From an uncultured Aquimarina sp. (GTDB taxonomy: Bacteria > Bacteroidota > Bacteroidia > Flavobacteriales > Flavobacteriaceae): a stretch of 64,000 nucleotides of DNA. Every line of letters begins with the position of its first letter. Positions within the stretch are counted from its first letter, which is position 1. Below the pieces are notes generated by a model. The model searched no databases and was not told the DNA's origin. It was given only the letters and a program-made list of their open reading frames with translations. Where the stretch lies: the NCBI RefSeq assembly GCF_947496855.1, contig NZ_CANMED010000009.1, positions 36,144 to 100,143 of the forward strand, in the 5' to 3' direction. This document shows positions 36,622 through 44,678 of the stretch, in pieces. Made by a program: the position numbers and the translations under genes.

Positions 36622-37142
36622 TTTTTTGTTTTTTTAGGTTCATATACAATACCTAATATTCTATTATAGATTCTCAAGTTTCTTGATTTGGTTTATACTA
36701 TATTTTGTTATGTGTAATTTTGTTTATGTAGTATTACAACTTGTGAAAATATGTATAGCATATTTGACACTTACAAAGCACGGTGTTTTTTGTTTTTCAG
36801 GATATAAGCTATGTTCATAGTAATTGAACACATGTTCTAATATGGGGAATTAATCTATTTTTATTGCCAATAAAAAACTCGATATACTTATTCTATTATA
36901 AAAATTACATTATTGGATTATAGTAATTTGTTTTTGTTATTCTTAGTCTAATACTATTCATAACTGGAAAGGATTATATTACACTTGATGATTAGAGTTT
37001 TGTTATAAGCTGATTCTATCAGGTCGTGTGGAAAGTTTCTTAACTATCAAAAGAGGTTAATTCAATAATAATAAATCTCTGTGGTTAATTTGGACATTTT
37101 ATGATTTTGTTAGTTAAAATTAAAAATACTCAAATAAGATGA
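36622..37142. other. Non-coding gap with regulatory module copy 2
   Basis: About 520 bp with no supported gene; A+T-rich. Only the module at 36770-36860 stands out. Confidence 0.5.
36770..36860 (-). promoter_or_regulatory. Duplicated upstream module, copy 2
   Basis: CTTACAAAGCACG (36770-36782), TATGTTC at 36810-36816 and CATGTTC at 36831-36837 (21-bp period) with the dyad GTTCATAGTAATTGAAC, and GGGGAATTAATCT. Same order and spacing as copy 1. It lies about 150 bp upstream of the protease-like gene. Confidence 0.5.
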
Positions 37143-37172
37143 ATGTGTTTTCATCTATTTGGCTGTAATTTT

Positions 37173-37331
37173 ATGAAAATTCATAAAGTAAAGAGACGTA
37201 ACAAAACAAATACTATGGAAGCTTCAGAAAAATATTTAAAAGATGCAGAACATCTAGCTAATTCATTAGAAGATAATTCTTATATAGTTACCTTAACTAA
37301 AGAAAATTTTGTTCAGTTATCTATTGAATAA
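37173..37331 (+). CDS. Small ORF (52 codons), weakly supported
   Basis: From ATG 37173 it reads MKIHKVKRRNKTNTMEASEK and ends SYIVTLTKENFVQLSIE. A longer frame starts at 37143 and a shorter one at 37215. The C-terminal part looks protein-like (KDAEHLANSLEDNSY). No ribosome site decides the start. Unknown function, may be spurious. Confidence 0.3.
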   Translation: MKIHKVKRRNKTNTMEASEKYLKDAEHLANSLEDNSYIVTLTKENFVQLSIE

Positions 37332-37392
37332 AAACAAAAACTGATGGGTTCAAATTTATTTATGGATTCGAATTCAATATCATATTTAAAAC

Positions 37393-37550
37393 CAAAGTCT
37401 AAATAAACAATCACCACCAGAATGCAATTAGCACGGATTTAAGAGCGAAGAAAGGAGATAAGTGACGATCAGTCCTTAATGAGTTTTTCGTGAAGTAAAT
37501 CAAGCTATTGAAGGAAGGTGAAAAAAGCAAAAAACAAAGTCTAAATAAAC
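37393..37550 (+). repeat. Pair of 16-bp direct repeats
   Basis: CAAAGTCTAAATAAAC occurs at 37393-37408 and 37535-37550. The 126 bp between have no gene. It could be a scar of a small insertion or deletion. Confidence 0.4.
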
Positions 37551-37595
37551 GGATCGTTTTAAATACTTATAGCACAAACTTTTATGTTCTAGCTT

Positions 37596-37727
37596 TTACA
37601 CATCGGTAACGCATAGAAAAGTACCTGGCCATTTTACACAAGGAACGTTGGGACCTGCTTTTACGGAGAGTAGTTCTTGTTTATTTAAAACTTGAACATT
37701 TTGTAAATTTAACAGTTTTTCTAACAT
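37596..37727 (-). CDS. Double-glycine-type precursor peptide (bacteriocin/RiPP-like)
   Basis: A 43-codon gene missed by length-limited calling. The product begins MLEKLLNLQNVQVLNKQELL and goes on SVKAGPNVPCVKWPGTFLCV to TDV. The first half follows the leader pattern of Bacteroidota GG-type precursors (L-x-L/N-x-x-x-V-x-x-L-x-K-x-E-x-x-x-V-x-[GA]G), with KAG as the probable cut site; the short core has two Cys and a Trp. Leaders of this kind are cut by C39 peptidase-type ABC exporters. No such exporter or modifying enzyme is in the window. Its spacing and start ATG 37727 are plausible but no ribosome site is strong. Confidence 0.5.
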   Translation of the reverse strand: MLEKLLNLQNVQVLNKQELLSVKAGPNVPCVKWPGTFLCVTDV

Positions 37728-37864
37728 AATAAAATATTGAATAATGAGGACGTTAGTTTAAAGTTTGTAGATGAACAAACATATTTTTGGGATAATGTTT
37801 GTAATTTCTATTAAAAAACTGAAGACCTTAATTAGATTCATACTCCAATAAAAAGAAAAGATAT

Positions 37865-37992
37865 AAAAGTCCAATAAAACGATGGATCAATATCAATTCG
37901 AATTATGGCATTTAATAATTATTATACCCGTTTGGCTTTTAGGGATGTGGTTTACTAATTATATTAGAAAAAAGAAATATAAAGGGTTCTAA
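37865..37992 (+). CDS. Small membrane peptide (36 residues) with recurring leader
   Basis: The ORF runs from ATG 37882 to 37992. The product has a polar start (MDQYQFELWH), one hydrophobic helix (LIIIIPVWLLGMWF) and a basic end (RKKKYKGF), which fits a single-span peptide with its C-terminus in the cytoplasm. The feature includes the leader AAAAGTCCAATAAAACGATG (37865-37884), close to those before 22778 and 23163. Function unknown; small toxins and complex subunits have this form. Confidence 0.45.
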
Positions 37993-38020
37993 AATATAGA
38001 ATTTTCATAGTATTAGAATT

Positions 38021-38428
38021 CTATATTTCCGTCCACATCCATTCACCAGTATTCTTATTTACATAGTAGTATATTTTGTCACATTCAAAGCTTTGATATG
38101 TGTTGATAAGCTTTTTGAAAATTGATTTAGCCGCTCTTAGAGTTTTTTCGCTTTCTTGTTTTCCTTCTATATTATAAACAGTATAGGTGTGGTATTTTAG
38201 CAACGCATAATAGCTCCCAGAATTACTAACCTTTATGTAAGATATTCCACTGTATGCCCTTTCAATTTTTAAGTTAATAAAAGCATCATTTACATTAAGC
38301 GCTGAAAAGGAACTGTTCATTGATAGGAAATTTCCCACAAATTCAGGAATAATTCCATATAAATAGCAATAAAGAGTTTGTATATTTGGGATATAATATA
38401 AAACTGTATGTGTTACGAAGCGTCGCAA
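38021..38428 (-). CDS. Uncharacterised protein, start uncertain
   Basis: The open frame gives 135 residues from a TTG at 38428; an internal ATG at 38320 would give 99 (MNSSFSALNVNDAFINLKIE). The C-terminal half looks like a real small domain (YALLKYHTYTVYNIEGK, FECDKIYYYVNKNTGEW). The N-terminal part is unusual and the gene may be truncated, as it lies just inside the right end of the island. No known family. Confidence 0.4.
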   Translation of the reverse strand: MRRFVTHTVLYYIPNIQTLYCYLYGIIPEFVGNFLSMNSSFSALNVNDAFINLKIERAYSGISYIKVSNSGSYYALLKYHTYTVYNIEGKQESEKTLRAAKSIFKKLINTYQSFECDKIYYYVNKNTGEWMWTEI

Positions 38429-38644
38429 TATCGAAAAGTAAAGAAGTTAGAAGCTCATTACGGAGCTAGAAGATCAGAAAAATTGAATTTCCTGAAGATC
38501 TAAATCTTATAATTAAAAATTTAGCATCGAACTATCAAAAAATGTATGTAAAAACGGAGCTGATCGTTGTTTTGTTACACAAATGTTTTACAAAATTATT
38601 TTTTATTCATTTAAGTAATTGATATTCAGTTAAAAGATATTAGT

Positions 38645-38684
38645 CTGGGGGCCGTGTGGTCGCAGGTTCAAATCCTGTCATCCC
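38645..38684 (+). repeat. Right attachment repeat: displaced 3' part of tRNA-Pro
   Basis: Forty bases identical to 21935-21974, from the anticodon loop to the acceptor end. The 5' half of the tRNA is absent, so this copy is not a gene. It marks the right end of the island. Confidence 0.75.
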
Positions 38685-38696
38685 AACCAAGAAAAC

Positions 38697-38732
38697 CTCC
38701 TTGTTTTCAGTAGATAACAAGGGAGTGTTTCT
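38697..38732 (+). terminator. Hairpin after the tRNA fragment (probable original tRNA terminator)
   Basis: CTCCTTGTT (38697-38705) pairs with AACAAGGGAG (38716-38725, one bulge) and is followed by a T-rich run. It lies 12 bp after the tRNA fragment, where the ancestral tRNA-Pro would have ended. Confidence 0.6.
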
Positions 38733-38953
38733 TCTTCATGTTATAGGTAGTTAGCTTTTAGTATATTGGGATTCGTGCCAAAGTGTGCATACGAAAATAT
38801 GCATAACCTTAAAAAAATCGATCAATTAAATTTAAAGCTATAAGAGGAAACTATACAATGTTTTATGTACGAGAAGTATTATAAATCGCGTAAAGTGCGA
38901 AGAGCTTTATTTTCAATTATGTTAACTATAGTGCTATGAGATGTTTTCTAATC

Positions 38954-39322
38954 TCATTTATAAGTCATAAAAAAATTTATCCAGATATTTCTAGATATTC
39001 TAAGAATTATAGGAAGAGAAAAAATCATTACTAAAACAATGATACAATATGTAATAATCAAATCTATGCCAAATAAGAGGTTCGATATAATAAAAGCCGC
39101 ACTTGCAAACATAATACCTACAGGATAACTTACATACATAGCACCATAAAAAAAAGAAGGCTCTATTTTATATTTTGTTTGGCAAGAACTACATCGTTCT
39201 TTCATTTTTAATGTTTCTCTTAATTTGTATGGATTTTTCTCAGAATACATACTTTCATTTTGACAAACGGGACAACTACCTTTTAAGATACTGTTGATTT
39301 TTGTTCCTTTTAGAAATTTCAT
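38954..39322 (-). CDS. DUF983 family membrane protein
   Basis: A 122-residue protein: GSCPVCQNESMYSE and RCSSCQTKYKIEPSFFYGAMYVSY are the two CxxC zinc-ribbon-like pairs and the conserved segment of DUF983, followed by two membrane helices (GIMFASAAFIISNLLFG, IIVLVMIFSLPIIL). Function unknown in general. This is the first gene beyond the island. Confidence 0.85.
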   Translation of the reverse strand: MKFLKGTKINSILKGSCPVCQNESMYSEKNPYKLRETLKMKERCSSCQTKYKIEPSFFYGAMYVSYPVGIMFASAAFIISNLLFGIDLIITYCIIVLVMIFSLPIILRISRNIWINFFMTYK

Positions 39323-39495
39323 ATGATATAGTATTTGTAAATAAAAGACTTTATTTTTATTACAATAAATATTTTAATTCATTCTGTAAGCCTGTATTTT
39401 CTTTATTTAAAATGTAAATTTAATAATGTTTAGGTTTTAAACATTCAGAGTTTTATCACATTTTTTTGTACTTTTAGGACATATTTTACTTTTTC

Positions 39496-40374
39496 TTGAA
39501 AACGATACCAATATTAAATATTGCTCAATTTGAAAAGGAAGAATCCTTGTCTGATTTTTACAGTAATGATCTAAAGAATCATTTGCTAAAAAATAAGGAA
39601 ATCTTTCATAGACCCCATAAGCATGACTTTTACCTATGCGTATTTTTTTTAAAAGGTTGTGGCTTACATGAAGTTGATTTTAATTCTTACACAGTATCAC
39701 CAGGAAGTGTCTTTTTTTTGATGCCAGGTCAGACACATTATTGGAAATTTGACAAACAGCCAGAAGGTTATATCTTCTTTCATTCTCAAGATTTTTATGA
39801 ATTTCATTTTTCAAACAAAAAACTCCAACAATTTCCATTTTATTATTCATATAATAACCCGCCTTATATACACTTGACGGTAGATAAGATTTATGGATTA
39901 AAGGCTTATTTCAATGAGGTAAATTTAGAGTTTCATCAAAATCTTCCTTTTAACAAACAAAAGATAGCCAGTTTAGTTGATCTTATTTATATTGATTTAT
40001 CTCGTTTATACGTAGATAAAAAAACTAGATATACATCTTCAACTCCGATTTACTTACAAACGTTATCTGCTTTAGAAGCTACAATAGAAGAATTTTATAA
40101 AACAGAAAAATCCGCAAAATTCTATGCAAAAAAACTTAATATTACCGCTAAACACTTGAATCGGATTACAAAAACAACATTGAATAAAACTACAACAGGA
40201 TTAATAACGGAACGTATTCTATTGGAAGCAAAACGACTAATTGTACATTCTGATAATTCTTTGTCCTTAATTGGACAAAGTTTAGGTTATGACGATTATG
40301 CCTATTTCTCTAAGGTTTTTAAATTGAAGACACATAAAACACCCTTGGAGTTTAGAAAAGAATATCGGTTGTAA
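39496..40374 (+). CDS. AraC-family transcriptional regulator (cupin sensor)
   Basis: A 292-residue protein that appears to start at TTG 39496 (no ATG fits). The N-terminal cupin is clear (HRPHKHDFYLCVFFLKG, VSPGSVFFLMPGQTHYW), the C-terminal 100 residues are the AraC double HTH (AKKLNITAKHLNRITK, SLIGQSLGYDDYAYFSKVFK). It probably senses a small ligand. It converges on the SnoaL-like gene across a shared terminator. Confidence 0.9.
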   Translation: MKTIPILNIAQFEKEESLSDFYSNDLKNHLLKNKEIFHRPHKHDFYLCVFFLKGCGLHEVDFNSYTVSPGSVFFLMPGQTHYWKFDKQPEGYIFFHSQDFYEFHFSNKKLQQFPFYYSYNNPPYIHLTVDKIYGLKAYFNEVNLEFHQNLPFNKQKIASLVDLIYIDLSRLYVDKKTRYTSSTPIYLQTLSALEATIEEFYKTEKSAKFYAKKLNITAKHLNRITKTTLNKTTTGLITERILLEAKRLIVHSDNSLSLIGQSLGYDDYAYFSKVFKLKTHKTPLEFRKEYRL

Positions 40375-40405
40375 AGTAAGCTAAATTAGATCTTAGCGAT
40401 GTAAT

Positions 40406-40437
40406 AAAAAATCCAATCATTTCTGATTGGATTTTTT
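40406..40437. terminator. Bidirectional terminator
   Basis: A perfect 14-bp stem AAAAAATCCAATCA/TGATTGGATTTTTT with a TTTC loop serves both the AraC gene and the converging SnoaL-like gene. Confidence 0.85.
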
Positions 40438-40454
40438 ATTAATACTAGTATTTA

Positions 40455-40811
40455 CTATGCGTGATAATAGCGTTCTCTATAAATTTTACCGTCTTTCCAT
40501 TCTGTTACTACTGTTTGTTCAGAGAGCATTGTGCTTCCGCCTTTAAGTTTTAATTCCATTACTGCATCATAGAAAGAATGGTTTCCATTAATAGCATAAT
40601 TTTTTATATCATATCTAATGAATTCTGAAAGTTGATTATCGATAAAATCTTGTTCAAATTTTAGATTAAATTCTTTTCCTTTTTTGGGTTCATCATTACT
40701 TTCTCTTAGTTCAACATCATTATGTAAATAAGTGTCCATAGCTTCAATGAAAGCTCCTTTTGATAATAATTGGTGAACGTGCTTCAGGTTGTTTTCGATT
40801 ATAGTTTCCAT
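40455..40811 (-). CDS. SnoaL/NTF2-like small protein
   Basis: A 118-residue protein with the NTF2-fold pattern: N-terminal helix (HVHQLLSKGAFIEAMDTYLHND), FEQDFIDNQ, and final strands MLSEQTVVTEWKDGKIYRERYYH. Such proteins are small-molecule enzymes or binding proteins; no specific role is visible. It has a textbook Bacteroidota promoter and lies between two AraC genes, either of which might control it. Confidence 0.8.
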   Translation of the reverse strand: METIIENNLKHVHQLLSKGAFIEAMDTYLHNDVELRESNDEPKKGKEFNLKFEQDFIDNQLSEFIRYDIKNYAINGNHSFYDAVMELKLKGGSTMLSEQTVVTEWKDGKIYRERYYHA

Positions 40812-40843
40812 ATGTGTTTTATTTTTTGGATTAATTATATGTG

Positions 40844-40873
40844 CAAATTTAGGACAGAAGTAAAGGTTGCAAA
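40844..40873 (-). promoter_or_regulatory. Bacteroidota promoter of the SnoaL-like gene
   Basis: On the minus strand TTTG (40870-40873) and TAAATTTG (40844-40851) are separated by 18 bp, matching the -33/-7 consensus, 33 bp before the start codon. Confidence 0.7.
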
Positions 40874-40933
40874 ATGTAAATTATTCCTTAAGAGCGATAG
40901 ATTTTTCTTTTTTGATAAAATTTATTTGTTTAT

Positions 40934-41785
40934 TTGAGTATGAGATTAGATTATTCAAGTATAAAAGATGAGAGTTCCTTTATTCTTACTGATTTTAATT
41001 GCTCTCCGGCATTAGGTTTACTAAGAGATAAAGGATTATATAAAATCATATGGAGTAAGGATCACGGGGTAAGTTTTCGTATAGATGGTTCTTTTATTGA
41101 GTTAAAGAAAGATCAAATCGTCTTTTGTACCCCGATGAATGTATTAGAGATTGATAAAAATACGGACGGTATCATTTCATTAGTCTTTAATAGAGAATTT
41201 TATTGTATTAGAGATCATGACCAGGAAGTCTCTTGTAATGGGTTTTTGTTTTTTGGTTCTTCTGTTCCACAGATATTAACACTCAATGAAAAGGATAAAA
41301 TAAGTTTCTCGATAATGTTCGATTCTTTTAAAGAGGAATTTGAAAACAAAGACCAAATACAAGGTGAAATGCTTCAGACACTTCTAAAAAGATTTCTTAT
41401 TAAATCTAGAAGACTTATAAAGGAGGACTTGCCAGAACCGGATTTGCCAAATAATCAATTGGATATTATTAGGAAGTTTAATATTTTGATTGAACAACAT
41501 TTTAGGGAAAAACATCAAGTAGCTGAGTATGCAGAACTGTTGTTTAAATCTCCGAAAACCTTATCTAATTTATTTCATAAATATAGCGATAAATCGCCTT
41601 TAGCGACTATTAACGAGCGTATCGTACTTGAAGCAAAAAGATTATTGATATACTCAGACAAAACTTCAGAGGAAATAGCCTATGAGTTAGGGTATAAAGA
41701 AGCGGGACATTTTTCTAAATTTTTTAAGAAACACGCAGGTATGAATCCCACGGAGTTTAAAAGTAGAAAACTCACAAATTATTAA
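40934..41785 (+). CDS. AraC-family transcriptional regulator
   Basis: A 283-residue protein; the in-frame codon at 40934 (TTG/GTG-type region) gives MSMRLDY, and an ATG follows at 40940. The N-terminal part is a ligand domain without clear motif (KDHGVSFRIDGSFIELKKDQ), and the C-terminal 100 residues are the AraC HTH pair (YAELLFKSPKTLSNLFHKYS, TSEEIAYELGYKEAGHFSKF) with the usual NPTEFK end. It ends at a shared terminator. Divergent from the SnoaL-like gene. Confidence 0.9.
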   Translation: MSMRLDYSSIKDESSFILTDFNCSPALGLLRDKGLYKIIWSKDHGVSFRIDGSFIELKKDQIVFCTPMNVLEIDKNTDGIISLVFNREFYCIRDHDQEVSCNGFLFFGSSVPQILTLNEKDKISFSIMFDSFKEEFENKDQIQGEMLQTLLKRFLIKSRRLIKEDLPEPDLPNNQLDIIRKFNILIEQHFREKHQVAEYAELLFKSPKTLSNLFHKYSDKSPLATINERIVLEAKRLLIYSDKTSEEIAYELGYKEAGHFSKFFKKHAGMNPTEFKSRKLTNY

Positions 41786-41821
41786 AATTCAGAATGCTAG
41801 TATTTTAATTAGAACAATTAA

Positions 41822-41851
41822 AAAAGACCAACTATTTCTAGTTGGTCTTTT
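41822..41851. terminator. Bidirectional terminator
   Basis: A 13-bp stem (AAAAGACCAACTA/TAGTTGGTCTTTT) lies between the AraC gene and the converging OmpA-like gene. Confidence 0.85.
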
Positions 41852-41879
41852 AAGATATATTACATGAAATTTTAAAAGA

Positions 41880-42689
41880 TTAATTCTTCATATTGTCTTT
41901 CACCAAATTGTAAAATTTATCAAATTTCGGATCAATTATGATTCTCGTTACAGTTTCAATACCTTCAGTACTAAACTCGCTTTTTCCTATAGCTTCCAGG
42001 CGTTTAGCGTCCACTTTATAATCTGATTGTAGCACTCTCACAATAGAAGCAGCTTGTCTGGAGCTTAAATCCCAATTGTCTATAAGCTTTTTCCCATCAA
42101 GTTTTAGGGCATTACTATTTCCTTCTACCAGTACATTAAGATTTGGATTGGCATTTAGTGTAGCAGCAATCTTTTCTAATGTTGGTTTTGCTTTTTCATC
42201 TACAATATAATTTTTATCGTCTTCTCCGAAAAGTGTAGTATTAGGTAAAACTATATGTATTGTGCTATTACTGATTTTTATATTGTCACCTCCGATAGCA
42301 TTTTTAAACTTACTAAATACAGCTAAATTGATAGAGTCATTAGCCGTAATTGCATCATTGATTGCATTTAGTTGTTGATCTTTTACTTTAATGATTTCTT
42401 GTGAGGTCTGCAGATTAGTGGCTTTTTTGTTAGAAAGCTCTGTGAAACTACTCATGTTAGTTAATAGCGTAGCATTAGTTTCTTTAAGGTCGGCTACCTG
42501 AGTCTCCATTGTTTTTACTTTGGACTGACTTACTCTTTCATTTTTACGAGCTTCAGTTAGTTCTCCTTCTGTAGTCTTTATTTCTTGTCTAAGCTTATCA
42601 ATTTCTGCTAGTAGGTCTTTCTTTTTTTGTGCGTGTACAAATGTATTGGTCAATAACAATACAGAGGCAAATAAAATAATTTTTCTCAT
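41880..42689 (-). CDS. OmpA-like peptidoglycan-binding protein with coiled coil
   Basis: From ATG 42689 it has a signal peptide (MRKIILFASVLLLTNTFVHA). About 20-130 is a long coiled coil (KKDLLAEIDKLRQEIKTTEG and on). The C-terminal 120 residues are OmpA-like: IHIVLPNTTLFGEDDKNYI, LVEGNSNALKLDG and LSSRQAASIVRVLQSDYKV, which binds peptidoglycan. The open frame runs up to 42728 but residues before Met14 do not look like a signal. Periplasmic anchoring role inferred. Confidence 0.82.
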   Translation of the reverse strand: MRKIILFASVLLLTNTFVHAQKKKDLLAEIDKLRQEIKTTEGELTEARKNERVSQSKVKTMETQVADLKETNATLLTNMSSFTELSNKKATNLQTSQEIIKVKDQQLNAINDAITANDSINLAVFSKFKNAIGGDNIKISNSTIHIVLPNTTLFGEDDKNYIVDEKAKPTLEKIAATLNANPNLNVLVEGNSNALKLDGKKLIDNWDLSSRQAASIVRVLQSDYKVDAKRLEAIGKSEFSTEGIETVTRIIIDPKFDKFYNLVKDNMKN

Positions 42690-42757
42690 GGGTTTAAGCG
42701 ATTTGTTGCAGCAGCAAAAATAAAACAATTTTATAAACTATAACCAAAAACCAGAGG

Positions 42758-43198
42758 TTATGACTTTTCTAACAGTTTCTTCGCATTATTAATACTAGAA
42801 TTAATTTGATCTTTCAACTTATTCACTTCAATTTCTTCTTCCTGAAGCATTTTCATTTTAGCAGTAAATTTTTCTATGTCCTTCGTTGTGTTTTCTTCTC
42901 CATGTGGAAACTTAGTACTAAAATCACTCATCCAATCCATCATAAAATCATAAGAGTCCTTAAGATCTTTTTGGGCATTAGCATATGACTTACCTGTAGC
43001 GGTTGTATCAATTTTCGGTTCCAGATCTTTTATTAAAGAACTCATCGTTCCCATTTGAGGCATTACTTCATCGTGGACATCAATTACGTTTTGCATTAAT
43101 GCGTCAAATTCTTGTTCTTCTTTAGATAGTTGATTACAGGAAACATTTAAAATGAGTCCTAAAATGAATAATAAGTAATATAATCTGTTAGTTTTCAT
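42758..43198 (-). CDS. Lipoprotein, helical, unknown function
   Basis: A 146-residue protein with a lipoprotein signal (LYYLLFILGLILNVSC, lipobox Cys21), then long helices (EQEFDALMQNVIDVHDEVMP, KFTAKMKMLQEEEIEVNKL). Similar short helical lipoproteins are common in Flavobacteriaceae; no function is known to me. It lies 65 bp after the PepSY gene on the same strand. Confidence 0.7.
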   Translation of the reverse strand: MKTNRLYYLLFILGLILNVSCNQLSKEEQEFDALMQNVIDVHDEVMPQMGTMSSLIKDLEPKIDTTATGKSYANAQKDLKDSYDFMMDWMSDFSTKFPHGEENTTKDIEKFTAKMKMLQEEEIEVNKLKDQINSSINNAKKLLEKS

Positions 43199-43263
43199 GA
43201 GTATTGTTTTTTGTGTTTCAAATGTATTAATTTTTTAAGTATACAGGTGTAAGCCATTGTTGA

Positions 43264-44514
43264 TTAATGAATTCTAGTGAGTTTGTACTTTTTTCTTCCA
43301 TATTCTATTCCTAAAATTAATAAAAGACTTATTCCAAATAAAGGGAATATTAAAGAAAGTAATACAAGAATTACGATAATACCATATCCAACCTTAAATG
43401 AAGCTGGAACTTTGGGAACACCCCAACTTTTCTTTCGCTTTCTTAATAAATAAGATAGAATGGCAGATACACTCATTACGGTTAATGCAATAGCGGTAAG
43501 AAGAATTAACCACCAATTAATGATACCGAACTGGCCCTGATGAAACGCCATAAACCACATTCTGGCGCGCATTAAAATACCTACATCCGTCCAAGTGAGT
43601 TTTAGAATAGGTTCACCTGAGTATTGATCAAAATGTATTTTTTGTTGGGTGCTTAAATCAGAAGGATTAAAATTAGATATACTAAATACTCCTTTAGGTC
43701 CTTTGGGAAAACTTACTGTTACTTCACCTGGAAGTTCTATTGCTTTTGCTTTTAAAACCATTTGATCTAATGTTAATGGAGTTCCAGCAATATTGGACTT
43801 TAATTGATGACCTCCCCAAGTAGATGGGTACCCAGTATTGGTTAATTTTTGTACGGTTTTGAAGTTTTCTCCGAAAACGTCTGTCCAAGGAAAACCTCCC
43901 ATTAAGATCATTAATAATAAGATAGATATCCAGAAACCAGAAATAGCATGAAGATCTCGATAAAAGGTTCTACGATTGATATTAGTCCGAGGAATAAAAT
44001 ACCCTTTTAATTTCCACCCTCTTTCTGGCCACCAAATATATAAGCCAGTAAGGATCAAAACAATCATCCAACTAGCAATCAATTCAATAATTTTAGTGCC
44101 AAATTTACCCATTAGTAATTCTCCGTGTAATTTTCGTACCGTATGCATATCCGTTTGTTTCGCAACTATCTCCCCAGAAACAGTACCAGAGTATGGATTT
44201 ATAAATAAACTACTCTTACCGCCAAATCTTCCGGAGACAAACTCTGTAGCATGTTTAGGTGAACTTGGAATAACAATGGAATTTGGTTTTTTAATAGCCT
44301 TATCATTAGCTATCGCCAATTGTTCTTGGAAAGAAATTGAATTGTCTGTAACAACTACTTCTTTAATATATTTTTGTCTCGGAGTTTCATAATCAGATTT
44401 AAATAAATAAATAATTCCGGTTATAGAAAGTATAAGAATAAATGGAAGCGATATTAGTCCTGCTATGAAATGCCATTTCCAAAGCCATTTATTAAGTTTT
44501 GATTTTTTGTTCAT
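43264..44514 (-). CDS. PepSY-associated membrane protein (probable siderophore-iron reductase type)
   Basis: I start at ATG 44514 (MNKKSKLNKWLWKWHFIAG), the normal family start; the frame is open to 44631 without support. Four membrane helices: near residues 17-40, about 150-170 (IASWMIVLILTGLYIWWPERG), about 185-210 (RDLHAISGFWISILLLMILMGG) and a C-terminal pair. His residues in WHFIAG, KLHGELL and DLHAISG fit haem binding. PepSY-like parts lie between. Such proteins sit next to TonB receptors and are thought to help iron release. Here the receptor gene lies 165 bp upstream in transcription order. Confidence 0.88.
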   Translation of the reverse strand: MNKKSKLNKWLWKWHFIAGLISLPFILILSITGIIYLFKSDYETPRQKYIKEVVVTDNSISFQEQLAIANDKAIKKPNSIVIPSSPKHATEFVSGRFGGKSSLFINPYSGTVSGEIVAKQTDMHTVRKLHGELLMGKFGTKIIELIASWMIVLILTGLYIWWPERGWKLKGYFIPRTNINRRTFYRDLHAISGFWISILLLMILMGGFPWTDVFGENFKTVQKLTNTGYPSTWGGHQLKSNIAGTPLTLDQMVLKAKAIELPGEVTVSFPKGPKGVFSISNFNPSDLSTQQKIHFDQYSGEPILKLTWTDVGILMRARMWFMAFHQGQFGIINWWLILLTAIALTVMSVSAILSYLLRKRKKSWGVPKVPASFKVGYGIIVILVLLSLIFPLFGISLLLILGIEYGRKKYKLTRIH

Positions 44515-44678
44515 GATTTCAATAATTATCAGAGGTTTATAAAAAGATCTACCTCCATTATTTCCTATTACCTCATAATAGAAAACAATATGTGTAAACC
44601 AATTGTAGAGAAGTCGACTCTTTAAACACATATTTAATATGGAAGTAGATCATAATTATATTTAAAAAACTTCAAGTT

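Larger units (their letters stand above)
38429..38953. other. Gap around the right island end
   Basis: Contains only the tRNA-Pro fragment (38645-38684) and its following hairpin; no supported gene in the rest. Confidence 0.5.

Noticed and set aside
22762..37884. Integron attC sites
   Set aside because: The recurring leader lacks the R'/R'' core sites and extended dyad needed, and there is no integrase gene.
38645..38684. A second tRNA-Pro gene
   Set aside because: Only the 3' part is present; the 5' acceptor strand, D arm and half of the anticodon stem are missing.
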